Source: DASQFQ01 sp963811595 (GTDB lineage: Bacteria; Actinomycetota; Thermoleophilia; Solirubrobacterales; Solirubrobacteraceae). Taken from it: 64,000 nucleotides of DNA. The notes beneath the pieces were generated by a model. It saw nothing but the letters and a program-made list of their open reading frames with translations. It did not search any database and was not told where the DNA came from. Location of the stretch: contig CAWERW010000004.1 in the NCBI GenBank assembly GCA_963811595.1, forward strand, positions 86,351-150,350. Reading direction: 5' to 3'. Both the position numbers and the translations under genes were made by a program. Positions 44,044-51,112 of the stretch are shown one piece after another (position 1 is the first letter of the stretch; each line of letters begins with the position of its first letter).

Positions 44044-45218
44044 CCCACGCGCGCCGGGGTCTCGACGCCGGCGATCGGCGGCAGCGGCTTCTCCGATCCC
44101 GCCCCGGCCTCCTCGAGCCGTCGCAGCTGTGGCAGCACGCGGGCATCGAGCGACCCGAAGCCCTGGTTGTAGGCGTTCACGGCCGAGTTCAGCTGACGGC
44201 CGAGCTTCGCGTAGGGCTCGAGGAACGTCGCGATGCGCTTGTGCAGCTCCCGGCCCGCCGCCGCGATCTCCCGCGCGGACTCCGCGATCTTCTCCTGGCG
44301 CCACCCGTAGTAGGTCGCGTGCAGCAGCGCGATCAGCGTCGTCGGGGTCGCGATCAAGACGCCCTTCGCGGCGCCATGCTCGAGCAGCGTCGGCTCAGCC
44401 TCGAGCGCGGCGCAGTACACGCCCTCGTTCGGGATGAACATCACCACGAACTCGGGCGACGACGCGAACTGCGCGTGGTAGCTCTTCGCCGCCAGCGCGT
44501 CGATGTGCTGCCGGGTCTGGCGGCCGTGCTGCCGCAGCAGATCCTGCTGCTCGGCCTCGTCCGTCGTCTCGAGCGCGCGGAGGTACGCGTCCATCGGCAC
44601 CTTCGCGTCCACCACCACGTCGCGCTCGGCGGGCAGGTGCACGACGAGATCGGGCCGCAGCCGGCTGCCGTCGGAGCCGGTCACGCTGGCCTGGGAGACG
44701 AAGTCGACGTGCTCGGTCATGTTCGCGGCCGCCACGCAGTTGCGCAGCTGCATCTCGCCCCATGCGCCGCGGACCTGCGGGCGCTTCAGCGCCGAGGCCA
44801 GCGTCCCGGTCTGGTCGCGCAGGCGGCCGACCTCGGCGCTCATCGACTCGAACATCTGCCGCGTCTGCCCGTGCGTCGTCCGCCGGTCCTGCTCCAAGCG
44901 CGCGACCTCGTCGCTCACGCGCTGGAGGTTCTGCGCGATCGGATCCAGGCTCCGCTTGATCTCCTCGGTGCGCTTCCCGAGCTCCCCCGCGGCGGTGGCG
45001 CGATCCGCCTCCCGCTGCGCCGTGCCGAGCCGCTCGAGCTGTTCGGCGGCGTGCCGCAGCGCGTCGGAGGAGATCGCCTTCATCTGCTCGGCGAGCTGCT
45101 CGCGGTTGCCCGTGACCAGCGCGAGCTGCCGCTCGTGGGCGGCGCGCAGTCGCGGGAGCAGCAGAATCGCGAACGCCCCAGCGCCGATGAGGAGTCCGAG
45201 AAGAAACGATGCGGTCAT
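43917..45218 (-). CDS. rmuC: RmuC-family DNA recombination protein
   Basis: This 433-residue protein has an N-terminal membrane helix (LLGLLIGAGAFAILLLP, residues 6-22), a long coiled coil (30-130) and the RmuC nuclease-like domain (GAWGEMQLRNCVAAANMTEH, RPDLVVHLPAERDVVVDAKV, VVMFIPNEGVYCAALEAEP, IATPTTLIALLHATYYGWRQ). E. coli RmuC limits inversions at short inverted repeats. The C-terminus after about residue 390 is not typical of the family and is exactly the part that overlaps the convergent oxidoreductase gene by 127 bases, so it looks like a readthrough extension after loss of the original stop. Confidence 0.92.
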   Translation of the reverse strand: MTASFLLGLLIGAGAFAILLLPRLRAAHERQLALVTGNREQLAEQMKAISSDALRHAAEQLERLGTAQREADRATAAGELGKRTEEIKRSLDPIAQNLQRVSDEVARLEQDRRTTHGQTRQMFESMSAEVGRLRDQTGTLASALKRPQVRGAWGEMQLRNCVAAANMTEHVDFVSQASVTGSDGSRLRPDLVVHLPAERDVVVDAKVPMDAYLRALETTDEAEQQDLLRQHGRQTRQHIDALAAKSYHAQFASSPEFVVMFIPNEGVYCAALEAEPTLLEHGAAKGVLIATPTTLIALLHATYYGWRQEKIAESAREIAAAGRELHKRIATFLEPYAKLGRQLNSAVNAYNQGFGSLDARVLPQLRRLEEAGAGSEKPLPPIAGVETPARVGQAAAATIGASRSSATAYATRDPVPIALATDRECAVAASPAA

Positions 45219-45296
45219 GTGGCCCTTCCTTGCTCGCTGTTGAGCCTTAGAGGTGAGGGAACGTCACGAAGAAACGTACCGCGCCGGTCGGACGGA

Positions 45297-46082
45297 TCAG
45301 CGCACGGTGACTCGCTCGGCGAACGCCGCCACGAGCTCGATCGTCTCCTCCTTGCCGAGCTCGTTGAAGACCTCGTGACGCGCGCCGTCGAGGACGCGCA
45401 GCTCGCTGTCAGGGCCCGCGAGGCGCTCCACCACCGGCCGTGCGAGCACGACCGGCACGAGCTGGTCGTCGCCGCCGTGGACGTAGAGCAGCGGCAGGTC
45501 GCCGAAGCCCGGCCCCTCGGCGATCGCCCGGTCCGCCGCCACGAACGCCTCGAGCGTCGGCCGCTTCCAGCCGCCGTGCCACACCAGCGGATCGGCGGCG
45601 TACGCCGCACCGACCTCGGGGTCGCGCGAGAGCACCGCGACGTCGATCGGATCCGACGGCGGCTCCGGCGCGGCGAGCCAGCCCTCGATGACCGGCCCCA
45701 GCCCGATCGCCGGGCCGCTGAGCACCAGGCCGGCGAGATCCTCGCGGTGGCGCTGGGCGTATCGCGTCGCGATGAGTCCGCCCATCGAGTGACCGACCAT
45801 GACGACCGGCAGATCACCGCGCGCGTCCTCCACCACGGCGCGCAGGTCGTCGACGACCGGCTCGAAGTCCTCGACGAGCGCCTGCTCCCCCGCCGACCGC
45901 CCATGCCCGACGTGATCGGGCCCGACGACCGCGGAGCCACGGGCGGCCAGCGCCCGCGCGACATGGTCGTAGCGGCCGATGTGCTCGCCGTAGCCGTGCA
46001 CGAGCACCACGAGGCGGGCCGGGTCCTCAGCGGGCCAGCGCCGGACCTGCACGCGGCCGACCGTCGTCATGGAGTCGCTCAC
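45297..46082 (-). CDS. Alpha/beta hydrolase, monoacylglycerol lipase type
   Basis: This 261-residue serine hydrolase has the oxyanion region LVVLVHGYGEHIGRYDHVAR, DHVGHGRSAGE, the nucleophile elbow VMVGHSMGGLIATRYAQRH, and the acid and histidine in HGGDDQLVP and DGARHEVFNELGKEE. This sequence type matches lysophospholipase/monoacylglycerol lipases. GTG 46082 is preferred because TAGACT lies 7 bases upstream; ATG 46070 is an alternative. It is divergent from the methyltransferase at 46106, the two starts being 23 bases apart. Confidence 0.9.
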   Translation of the reverse strand: MSDSMTTVGRVQVRRWPAEDPARLVVLVHGYGEHIGRYDHVARALAARGSAVVGPDHVGHGRSAGEQALVEDFEPVVDDLRAVVEDARGDLPVVMVGHSMGGLIATRYAQRHREDLAGLVLSGPAIGLGPVIEGWLAAPEPPSDPIDVAVLSRDPEVGAAYAADPLVWHGGWKRPTLEAFVAADRAIAEGPGFGDLPLLYVHGGDDQLVPVVLARPVVERLAGPDSELRVLDGARHEVFNELGKEETIELVAAFAERVTVR

Positions 46083-46089
46083 CGCCGCG

Positions 46090-46099
46090 AGTCTACGGT
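46090..46099. promoter_or_regulatory. Overlapping divergent -10 elements
   Basis: TAGACT on the minus strand (46090-46095) serves the hydrolase GTG 7 bases away, and TACGGT on the plus strand (46094-46099) serves the methyltransferase ATG 6 bases away. The two hexamers share the central TA step. Neither gene has a ribosome binding site, so both are read as leaderless. Confidence 0.45.
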
Positions 46100-46105
46100 C
46101 GTACG

Positions 46106-46900
46106 ATGGCGCCCGTGCGCTACGCGACACCGCCTGCCGAGCCGCCCGCGCTGACCGACTGCCGGTTCTACCACTCGATCGAGCTGCCCGGCATCGGCCT
46201 GCAGCAGGGGTACTGGGATCTGCGCGGCGGCTACGACGACTACTTCGGCGGGCACGACTTCAGCGGCCAGCGGGTGCTCGACATCGGCACGTCCAGCGGT
46301 GCGCTCGCGTTCGAGATCGAGCGCCGCGGCGCGTCCGAGGTGGTCGGCTTCGACCTCGCCGAGGGGCTCACCTATGACCGCCGCCTCCCCGTCCCCGAGA
46401 CGGCGCTCGCGGAGTCCCGAGCCCGCATCGCGCAGAGCAAGAACGCGTTCTGGCTGGGCCATCATCTCCTCGCATCGGGCGTGAAGGTCGCCTACGGACA
46501 CGCGGGCGCCCTGCCCGCCGAGCTGGGCAGGTTCGACGCCATCGTCATGGGGAACATCCTGCAGCACCTGCAGGATCCCGTCGGCGCCGTCCTGCAGGCG
46601 GCTCGGCACAGCGACCACCTGATCATCACCGAGGCGGACTGGATCCGAGGCGTCGTCGACGACGACGACTTCATCGGGATGCTGATGTTCGACCTCCCGA
46701 CCCCGTACTCGTGGTACCAGGTGAAGCCGGGCCTGCTCCGCAACCTGCTCGGCCGCTGGGGCTTCGCCGATCAGGAGCTGACCCGGCACGACCAGACGCA
46801 GCTGGATGACGCGAAGGTCACGGCGGACGGGGCGGTCACACGCGAGCCGGCACAGGTTCGCGTCCCGCACTACACGTTGTCGCTCAAGCGCCCTGGGTGA
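46106..46900 (+). CDS. SAM-dependent methyltransferase (DUF1698/CmoB-like)
   Basis: This 264-residue enzyme has YHSIELPGIGLQQGYWDLRG, motif I RVLDIGTSSGALAFEIERRG (about residues 56-75), VVGFDLAEG, and the later strand FDAIVMGNILQHLQDPVGAV. The N-terminal layout is like CmoB/DUF1698 proteins but it lacks the carboxy-SAM-specific residues that could be recognised, so the substrate is open. It stands alone between the hydrolase and the tandem palindromes at 46926-46954. Confidence 0.82.
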   Translation: MAPVRYATPPAEPPALTDCRFYHSIELPGIGLQQGYWDLRGGYDDYFGGHDFSGQRVLDIGTSSGALAFEIERRGASEVVGFDLAEGLTYDRRLPVPETALAESRARIAQSKNAFWLGHHLLASGVKVAYGHAGALPAELGRFDAIVMGNILQHLQDPVGAVLQAARHSDHLIITEADWIRGVVDDDDFIGMLMFDLPTPYSWYQVKPGLLRNLLGRWGFADQELTRHDQTQLDDAKVTADGAVTREPAQVRVPHYTLSLKRPG

Positions 46901-46925
46901 AGCCGAACCGCCCGGGCCAGGGTTG

Positions 46926-46954
46926 TTAGGGTACCCTAAGTTAGGGAGCCCTAA
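46926..46954. promoter_or_regulatory. Tandem palindromes TTAGGG-N2-CCCTAA
   Basis: Two palindromes, TTAGGGTACCCTAA (46926-46939, perfect) and TTAGGGAGCCCTAA (46941-46954), follow each other with a 15-base period. They lie 40 bases before the GTG of the small Cys-containing protein. The TTAGG half-site is like that of DtxR/IdeR/MntR iron or manganese boxes, though the spacing differs. They are likely operator sites for a dimeric regulator encoded elsewhere. Confidence 0.6.
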
Positions 46955-46993
46955 TGGAACCTTAGCGGCGGTGGGCCGCCGGATGGGAGTGAC

Positions 46994-47350
46994 GTGCCGA
47001 TCAGACTTGTCTTCCGCTGCGGCTACTGCGACGCGCAGCCCGACCGCGACACCCAGCGCACCCTCGAGGGCCAGCTGCTGGACCGCCGGTTCGGCGCGTA
47101 TCTGGATGCGCAGCCGGGCAACTGGCTGATCTTCACCGGCGGCGGGCCGCTGGGCGGCAGGCGCTACGCCTGCCCTTCCCATCGCACGAGCCTGACCACG
47201 GATCTGCGCGCGCACTACGGCGGGATGAGCCGGCTGGTCTGCGACGCGGGCCCCTACCCCGCGCTCTGGCCCAACGGCTTCAGCAGCCTCGACGAGCGCG
47301 AGCTCGCCGATCTGCTCGCCGGCGCTGAAGCCGCGCCACGCGCTGCGTAG
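46994..47350 (+). CDS. Small cysteine/histidine-containing protein of unknown function
   Basis: This 118-residue soluble protein has a possible zinc ribbon: FRCGYCDAQPD at residues 8-18 and YACPSHRTSL at about 57-66 (C-x-x-C then C-x-x-H). The rest holds WLIFTGGGPLGGRRYACPSH and GPYPALWPNGFSSLDERELA. No family was recognised. GTG 46994 has GGGAG 5 bases upstream. The tandem palindromes just before it suggest tight regulation, possibly by a metal, but this is only inferred. Confidence 0.7.
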   Translation: MPIRLVFRCGYCDAQPDRDTQRTLEGQLLDRRFGAYLDAQPGNWLIFTGGGPLGGRRYACPSHRTSLTTDLRAHYGGMSRLVCDAGPYPALWPNGFSSLDERELADLLAGAEAAPRAA

Positions 47351-47425
47351 CGGCGGTTGAGCCGCCTCAGCTGACAGCGCACCCCGGCGGCGTAACGCCG
47401 CGCGCGCTCGCGTGACTGTCGCCGC

Positions 47426-48670
47426 ATGCTCTCCTTCACGAATCTTCTCGTCGTCATGGCGATCGCGTTCGCCGTGCCGCTGCTGCTCGGCCTGTTCCCG
47501 CGGGTGCAGCTGCCGTCGGTGGTGCTCGAGATCGCCGCCGGGATCGTCGTCGGCCCGTCGGTGCTCGGGATCGTGGAGGTGGACGAGGCGGTCCAGGTGG
47601 TCGCGCTGCTCGGGCTCGCGTTCGTGCTCTTCCTGGCCGGGCTGGAGATCGAGTTCGAGAAGCTGCGCGGGCAGCTGCTGCGGATCACGCTGCTCGGGTT
47701 CGCGCTGTCGTTCGCGATCGCGCTCGTCGTCTCGCTCGGACTCGAGGCCGGCGGGCTGGTCGACACGCCGCTGCTGGTCGCGATCATCCTGTGCGCGACC
47801 TCGCTCGGTGTCCTCGTCCCGGTGCTCAAGGACTCGGGCGAGATCTCCACCACCTTCGGGCAGCTGATCATCGCCGCCGCGTCGATCGCGGACTTCGGCG
47901 CGATCATCCTGCTCACGATCTTCTTCTCCGGCGAGGGCGGCACCGGGTCGACGCTGCTGCTGCTCGGCACGCTGTTCCTGCTCGCCGCGACCGTCCTCGT
48001 GATCGTCCGCGGCGCGGAGCACTCCATGCGCATCCGCGCCGACCTGCTGCGCCTCCAGGACACCACCGCGCAGATCCGCGTCCGCGCCGCGCTCGTGCTG
48101 CTGGTGGGCTTCGCCGCGCTGGCGGAGACGCTCGGGCTCGAAGCGATCCTCGGCGCGTTCGTCGCCGGCGCCATCGTCTCGCTCGCCGACCGCGACGAGG
48201 TGATGACCCATCCGGACTTCCGCGGCAAGCTCGAGGCGGTCGGCTTCGGCTTCTTCATCCCCGCGTTCTTCGTGACGAGCGGCGTGCGCTTCGACCTCGA
48301 TGCGCTGACCGCATCCACGTCGAGCCTGCTCATGGTCCCGATCTTCCTGCTCGCGCTGCTCGCCGCCCGCGGCCTGCCGGCGATCGTCTACCGAGGTGCG
48401 CTGGACGCGCGGCACACCGCGATCGCCGGGCTGATGCAGGCGACCTCGCTGCCGTTCATCGTCGCCGCGACCGCGATCGGCAGGGAGCTCGACCTCATCG
48501 ACGCCGCCGGCAGCGCCGCCCTGATCGGCGCCGGCCTGCTGTCCGTCGTGCTGTTCCCGCTCGGCGGGCTGCTCCTGCTCCGGCGCCGGGGTGACACGGG
48601 AAGTCAGACCGTGAAGACTTGCGCCGATGAGGAGCGACGAGGAGACGCTGGCCGCTCTGCGGAGCGGTGA
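47426..48670 (+). CDS. KefB-type cation:proton antiporter (CPA2)
   Basis: This 414-residue membrane protein has about 12 helices. Typical segments are PSVVLEIAAGIVVGPSVLG, LGLAFVLFLAGLEIEF, the discontinuous helix LCATSLGVLVPVLKDSG, and LGLEAILGAFVAGAIVSL. It lacks the C-terminal RCK/TrkA domain of KefB/KefC, ending soon after the last helix. It would exchange Na+ or K+ for protons. The last 44 bases overlap the sigma factor gene; the tail GDTGSQTVKTCADEERRGD is probably not structured. Confidence 0.92.
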   Translation: MLSFTNLLVVMAIAFAVPLLLGLFPRVQLPSVVLEIAAGIVVGPSVLGIVEVDEAVQVVALLGLAFVLFLAGLEIEFEKLRGQLLRITLLGFALSFAIALVVSLGLEAGGLVDTPLLVAIILCATSLGVLVPVLKDSGEISTTFGQLIIAAASIADFGAIILLTIFFSGEGGTGSTLLLLGTLFLLAATVLVIVRGAEHSMRIRADLLRLQDTTAQIRVRAALVLLVGFAALAETLGLEAILGAFVAGAIVSLADRDEVMTHPDFRGKLEAVGFGFFIPAFFVTSGVRFDLDALTASTSSLLMVPIFLLALLAARGLPAIVYRGALDARHTAIAGLMQATSLPFIVAATAIGRELDLIDAAGSAALIGAGLLSVVLFPLGGLLLLRRRGDTGSQTVKTCADEERRGDAGRSAER

Positions 48671-49244
48671 CGAGCGGGTGTTCGTCGAGCTGGTGCAGCA
48701 GCACCAGGCCCTCATGCTGCGCGTCGCGTCGCGCTACGTGCGCAGCCGGACGGTCGCCGAGGAGGTCGTGCAGGAGACGTGGCTCGGCGTCGTGGCCGGG
48801 CTGGAGCGCTTCGAGGGCCGCGCCTCCCTCAAGACCTGGATCTTCCGGATCCTCGTCAACCGCGCCATCAGCCGCGCCCAGCGGGAGGGGCGCACGGTTC
48901 CGTTCTCGTCGGTGAGCGACGACGAGCCGGCGGTCGACCCTGACCGCTTCCGCCCCGCGGGCGACCCCTACCCCGGCGGCTGGAAGCGATTCCCCGATCC
49001 CCTGCCCGAGCAGCGGCTGCTCGAGCGGGAGACGCTCGCGATGATCGAGGCGGCGATCGGCGAGCTCCCCGGTCGCCAGCAGCTCGTGATCGTGATGCGC
49101 GACATCGAGGGCTGGTCCGCCGAGGAGGTCTGCCGGTCGCTCGAGATCAGCGAGGCCAACCAGCGGGTATTGCTGCATCGTGCCCGCTCGAAGGTCCGCA
49201 GCTGCCTCGAGTCCTACCTCAACCCCGCGGCGGTGGTGACGTGA
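48627..49244 (+). CDS. ECF sigma factor with cognate zinc-finger anti-sigma gene
   Basis: This 205-residue sigma factor has region 2 (LVQQHQALMLRVASRYVRSR, EEVVQETWLGVVAGLERFEG, LKTWIFRILVNRAISRAQRE; residues 20-90), a variable linker and region 4 (LPGRQQLVIVMRDIEGWSAE, EVCRSLEISEANQRVLLHRA). It is translationally coupled to the next gene by GTGA. It starts inside the 3' end of the antiporter gene. No ribosome site is seen before the ATG. Confidence 0.93.
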   Translation: MRSDEETLAALRSGDERVFVELVQQHQALMLRVASRYVRSRTVAEEVVQETWLGVVAGLERFEGRASLKTWIFRILVNRAISRAQREGRTVPFSSVSDDEPAVDPDRFRPAGDPYPGGWKRFPDPLPEQRLLERETLAMIEAAIGELPGRQQLVIVMRDIEGWSAEEVCRSLEISEANQRVLLHRARSKVRSCLESYLNPAAVVT

Positions 49245-49507
49245 GCTCGGCGCGAACCATCACCTGCCAGGAGCTCACCGAGGCCCTCACGGACTACCTC
49301 GAGGGCGTCATGCCGCTCGAGGATCGGGAGCGCTTCGACGCGCACCTGGCGATCTGCGACGGCTGCGTGACGTACGTCGACCAGATGCGCCAGGTCATCG
49401 CGACGGTGCACGAGCTGCGCCCGGACGACGTCGAGGCGACCGCTCCGGACGATCTGCTCGAGGCCTTCCGCGCGTGGAAGCGCGGCGAGCCGATCCCCGG
49501 AACCTGA
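49241..49507 (+). CDS. Zinc-finger anti-sigma factor
   Basis: This 88-residue protein of the zf-HC2 (ZAS) type has an N-terminal cysteine (ITCQELTEALTDYLEG) and the HLAICDGC motif (H-x3-C-x2-C) that binds zinc together. It lacks a membrane segment, so it is a soluble regulator likely responding to redox or disulfide stress. Overlap by 4 bases with the sigma gene supports the pair. Confidence 0.92.
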   Translation: MSSARTITCQELTEALTDYLEGVMPLEDRERFDAHLAICDGCVTYVDQMRQVIATVHELRPDDVEATAPDDLLEAFRAWKRGEPIPGT

Positions 49508-49548
49508 GCCGCGTGTAACGCCGGCGCCCGACGCCGGACAAGGCGTCC

Positions 49549-50298
49549 ATGACCACGCTGACCGACAGGCAGGCCGAGCTGTGCGAGGCCAGCACCACCG
49601 ACTACTCGGACCTCCGAGCGTTCTTCATCAACTGCACGCTCAAGCGCGGGCCCGAGCGCTCCCACACCCAGGGGCTGATGGACATCTCCATGGAGATCAT
49701 GCGCCGCAACGGCGTCCAGGTCGACGGCATCCGCGCGATCGACCACCAGATCGCCACCGGCGTCTGGCCGGACATGACCGAGCACGGCTGGGAGCACGAC
49801 GAGTGGCCCGAGATCTTCGAGCAGGTGATCGCGGCCGACATCCTCGTGCTCGGGATGCCGATCTGGCTCGGCGAGAAGTCGTCGGTCGCGACGCAGGTCA
49901 TCGAGCGCCTCTACGGCAACTCCCACCTCCTCAACGACGCCGGGCAGTACGCGTACTACGGCCGCACCGCCGGCTGCCTGGTGACCGGCAACGAGGACGG
50001 CGTCAAGCACTGCGCGATGAACACCCTCTACTCGCTTCAGCACCTCGGCTACGTCATCCCGCCGCAGGCCGACGCCGGCTGGATCGGCGCGGCCGGCCCC
50101 GGCCCCTCCTACCTCGACGAGGGATCAGGCGGGCCCGAGAACGACTTCACCAACCGCAACACGACGTTCGCGACCTGGAACCTGCTGCACATGGCGCGCA
50201 TGCTCAAGGACGCCGGCGGCATCCCCGCGCACGGCAACCAGCGCTCTGAGTGGGACGCCGGCGCCCGCTTCGACTTCCCCAACCCCGAGCACCGCTGA
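49549..50298 (+). CDS. Flavodoxin-like NAD(P)H-dependent oxidoreductase
   Basis: This 249-residue protein of the NADPH-dependent FMN reductase/flavodoxin-fold family has AFFINCTLKRGPERSHTQGL (phosphate-binding loop region), ADILVLGMPIWLGEKSSVAT (flavin-binding strand and loop), GNSHLLNDAGQYAYYGRTAG and TGNEDGVKHCAMNTLYSLQH. It would use FMN to reduce quinones or nitro compounds. The ATG follows the anti-sigma gene by 41 bases, so it may belong to the sigma regulon. It is followed after 1 base by a membrane protein gene. Confidence 0.9.
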   Translation: MTTLTDRQAELCEASTTDYSDLRAFFINCTLKRGPERSHTQGLMDISMEIMRRNGVQVDGIRAIDHQIATGVWPDMTEHGWEHDEWPEIFEQVIAADILVLGMPIWLGEKSSVATQVIERLYGNSHLLNDAGQYAYYGRTAGCLVTGNEDGVKHCAMNTLYSLQHLGYVIPPQADAGWIGAAGPGPSYLDEGSGGPENDFTNRNTTFATWNLLHMARMLKDAGGIPAHGNQRSEWDAGARFDFPNPEHR

Positions 50299-50299
50299 C

Positions 50300-51112
50300 A
50301 TGCGCGACGATCGCGTGCTCCCCGAGACGAGAGCGCTCGGCGTGTTCATCGTCCCGTTCCTGCTCGTCGCCTTCCCGCTCCTGTACTTCTTCCCGAACGA
50401 CACGGGCAACTGGTGGGCGTGGGAGATCCGGCCGTCGATGACGGCCCTCATCATGGGCGCCGGCTACATCGCGGGCGGCTACTTCTTCGTCCGGGTCGCG
50501 CGCGCCACGCGCTGGCATCGCGTGCACATCGGCTTCCTGCCGATCACCGCCTTCACGGCCTTCCTCGGCGTCGCGACGTTCATCTACTGGGACGAGTTCG
50601 ACCACGACCACGTCGCGTTCTGGCTCTGGACGGGCCTCTACGTCACCACGCCGTTCCTCGTCCCGCTCGCGTGGCTGCGCAACCGGCGGACGGATCCCGG
50701 CGCGCTCGAATCAACGAGCGATCGCTACCTGCCCCGAGCCGTCCGGTCGACCCTCGCGGCGGCCGGGGTGACGCAGTTCGCGATCGCCCTGGTGCTGATC
50801 GCCTCGCCGTCGACGATGGTCGACATCTGGCCGTGGCCGCTGACCGAGCTCGGGGCGGCCACGCTCGGCGCCTGGTTCGCGCTCCCGGGCGTCACCGCGC
50901 TGATGATGGGCATCGACGGGCGCTGGAGCGCGATCCGCATCACGCTCGAGAGCCAGCTCATCGGTCTGTCGCTGATCCTGCTCGCCACCGTGCGGGCATG
51001 GGGGCAGTTCGACAAGGACAACACGCTGACGTACGTGTTCGTGGGCGGGATCGCGCTGCTGCTGGTCGGCCTCGCCACGCTCTGGAGCGCCAATGTGCTC
51101 CGGCGTCAGTGA
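50300..51112 (+). CDS. Integral membrane protein, seven or eight helices
   Basis: This 270-residue protein is strongly hydrophobic with segments at about residues 14-30, 45-62, 76-96, 107-124, 150-172, 182-205 and 215-260. Paired aromatic motifs (WWAWEIRPSMTALIMGAGYI, FIYWDEFDHDHVAFWLW) stand out; the DEFDHDH loop could bind metal. No family was recognised. It begins 2 bases after the end of the flavodoxin-like gene and so is probably co-transcribed. Its last 7 bases overlap the convergent GGDEF-EAL gene. Confidence 0.8.
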   Translation: MRDDRVLPETRALGVFIVPFLLVAFPLLYFFPNDTGNWWAWEIRPSMTALIMGAGYIAGGYFFVRVARATRWHRVHIGFLPITAFTAFLGVATFIYWDEFDHDHVAFWLWTGLYVTTPFLVPLAWLRNRRTDPGALESTSDRYLPRAVRSTLAAAGVTQFAIALVLIASPSTMVDIWPWPLTELGAATLGAWFALPGVTALMMGIDGRWSAIRITLESQLIGLSLILLATVRAWGQFDKDNTLTYVFVGGIALLLVGLATLWSANVLRRQ

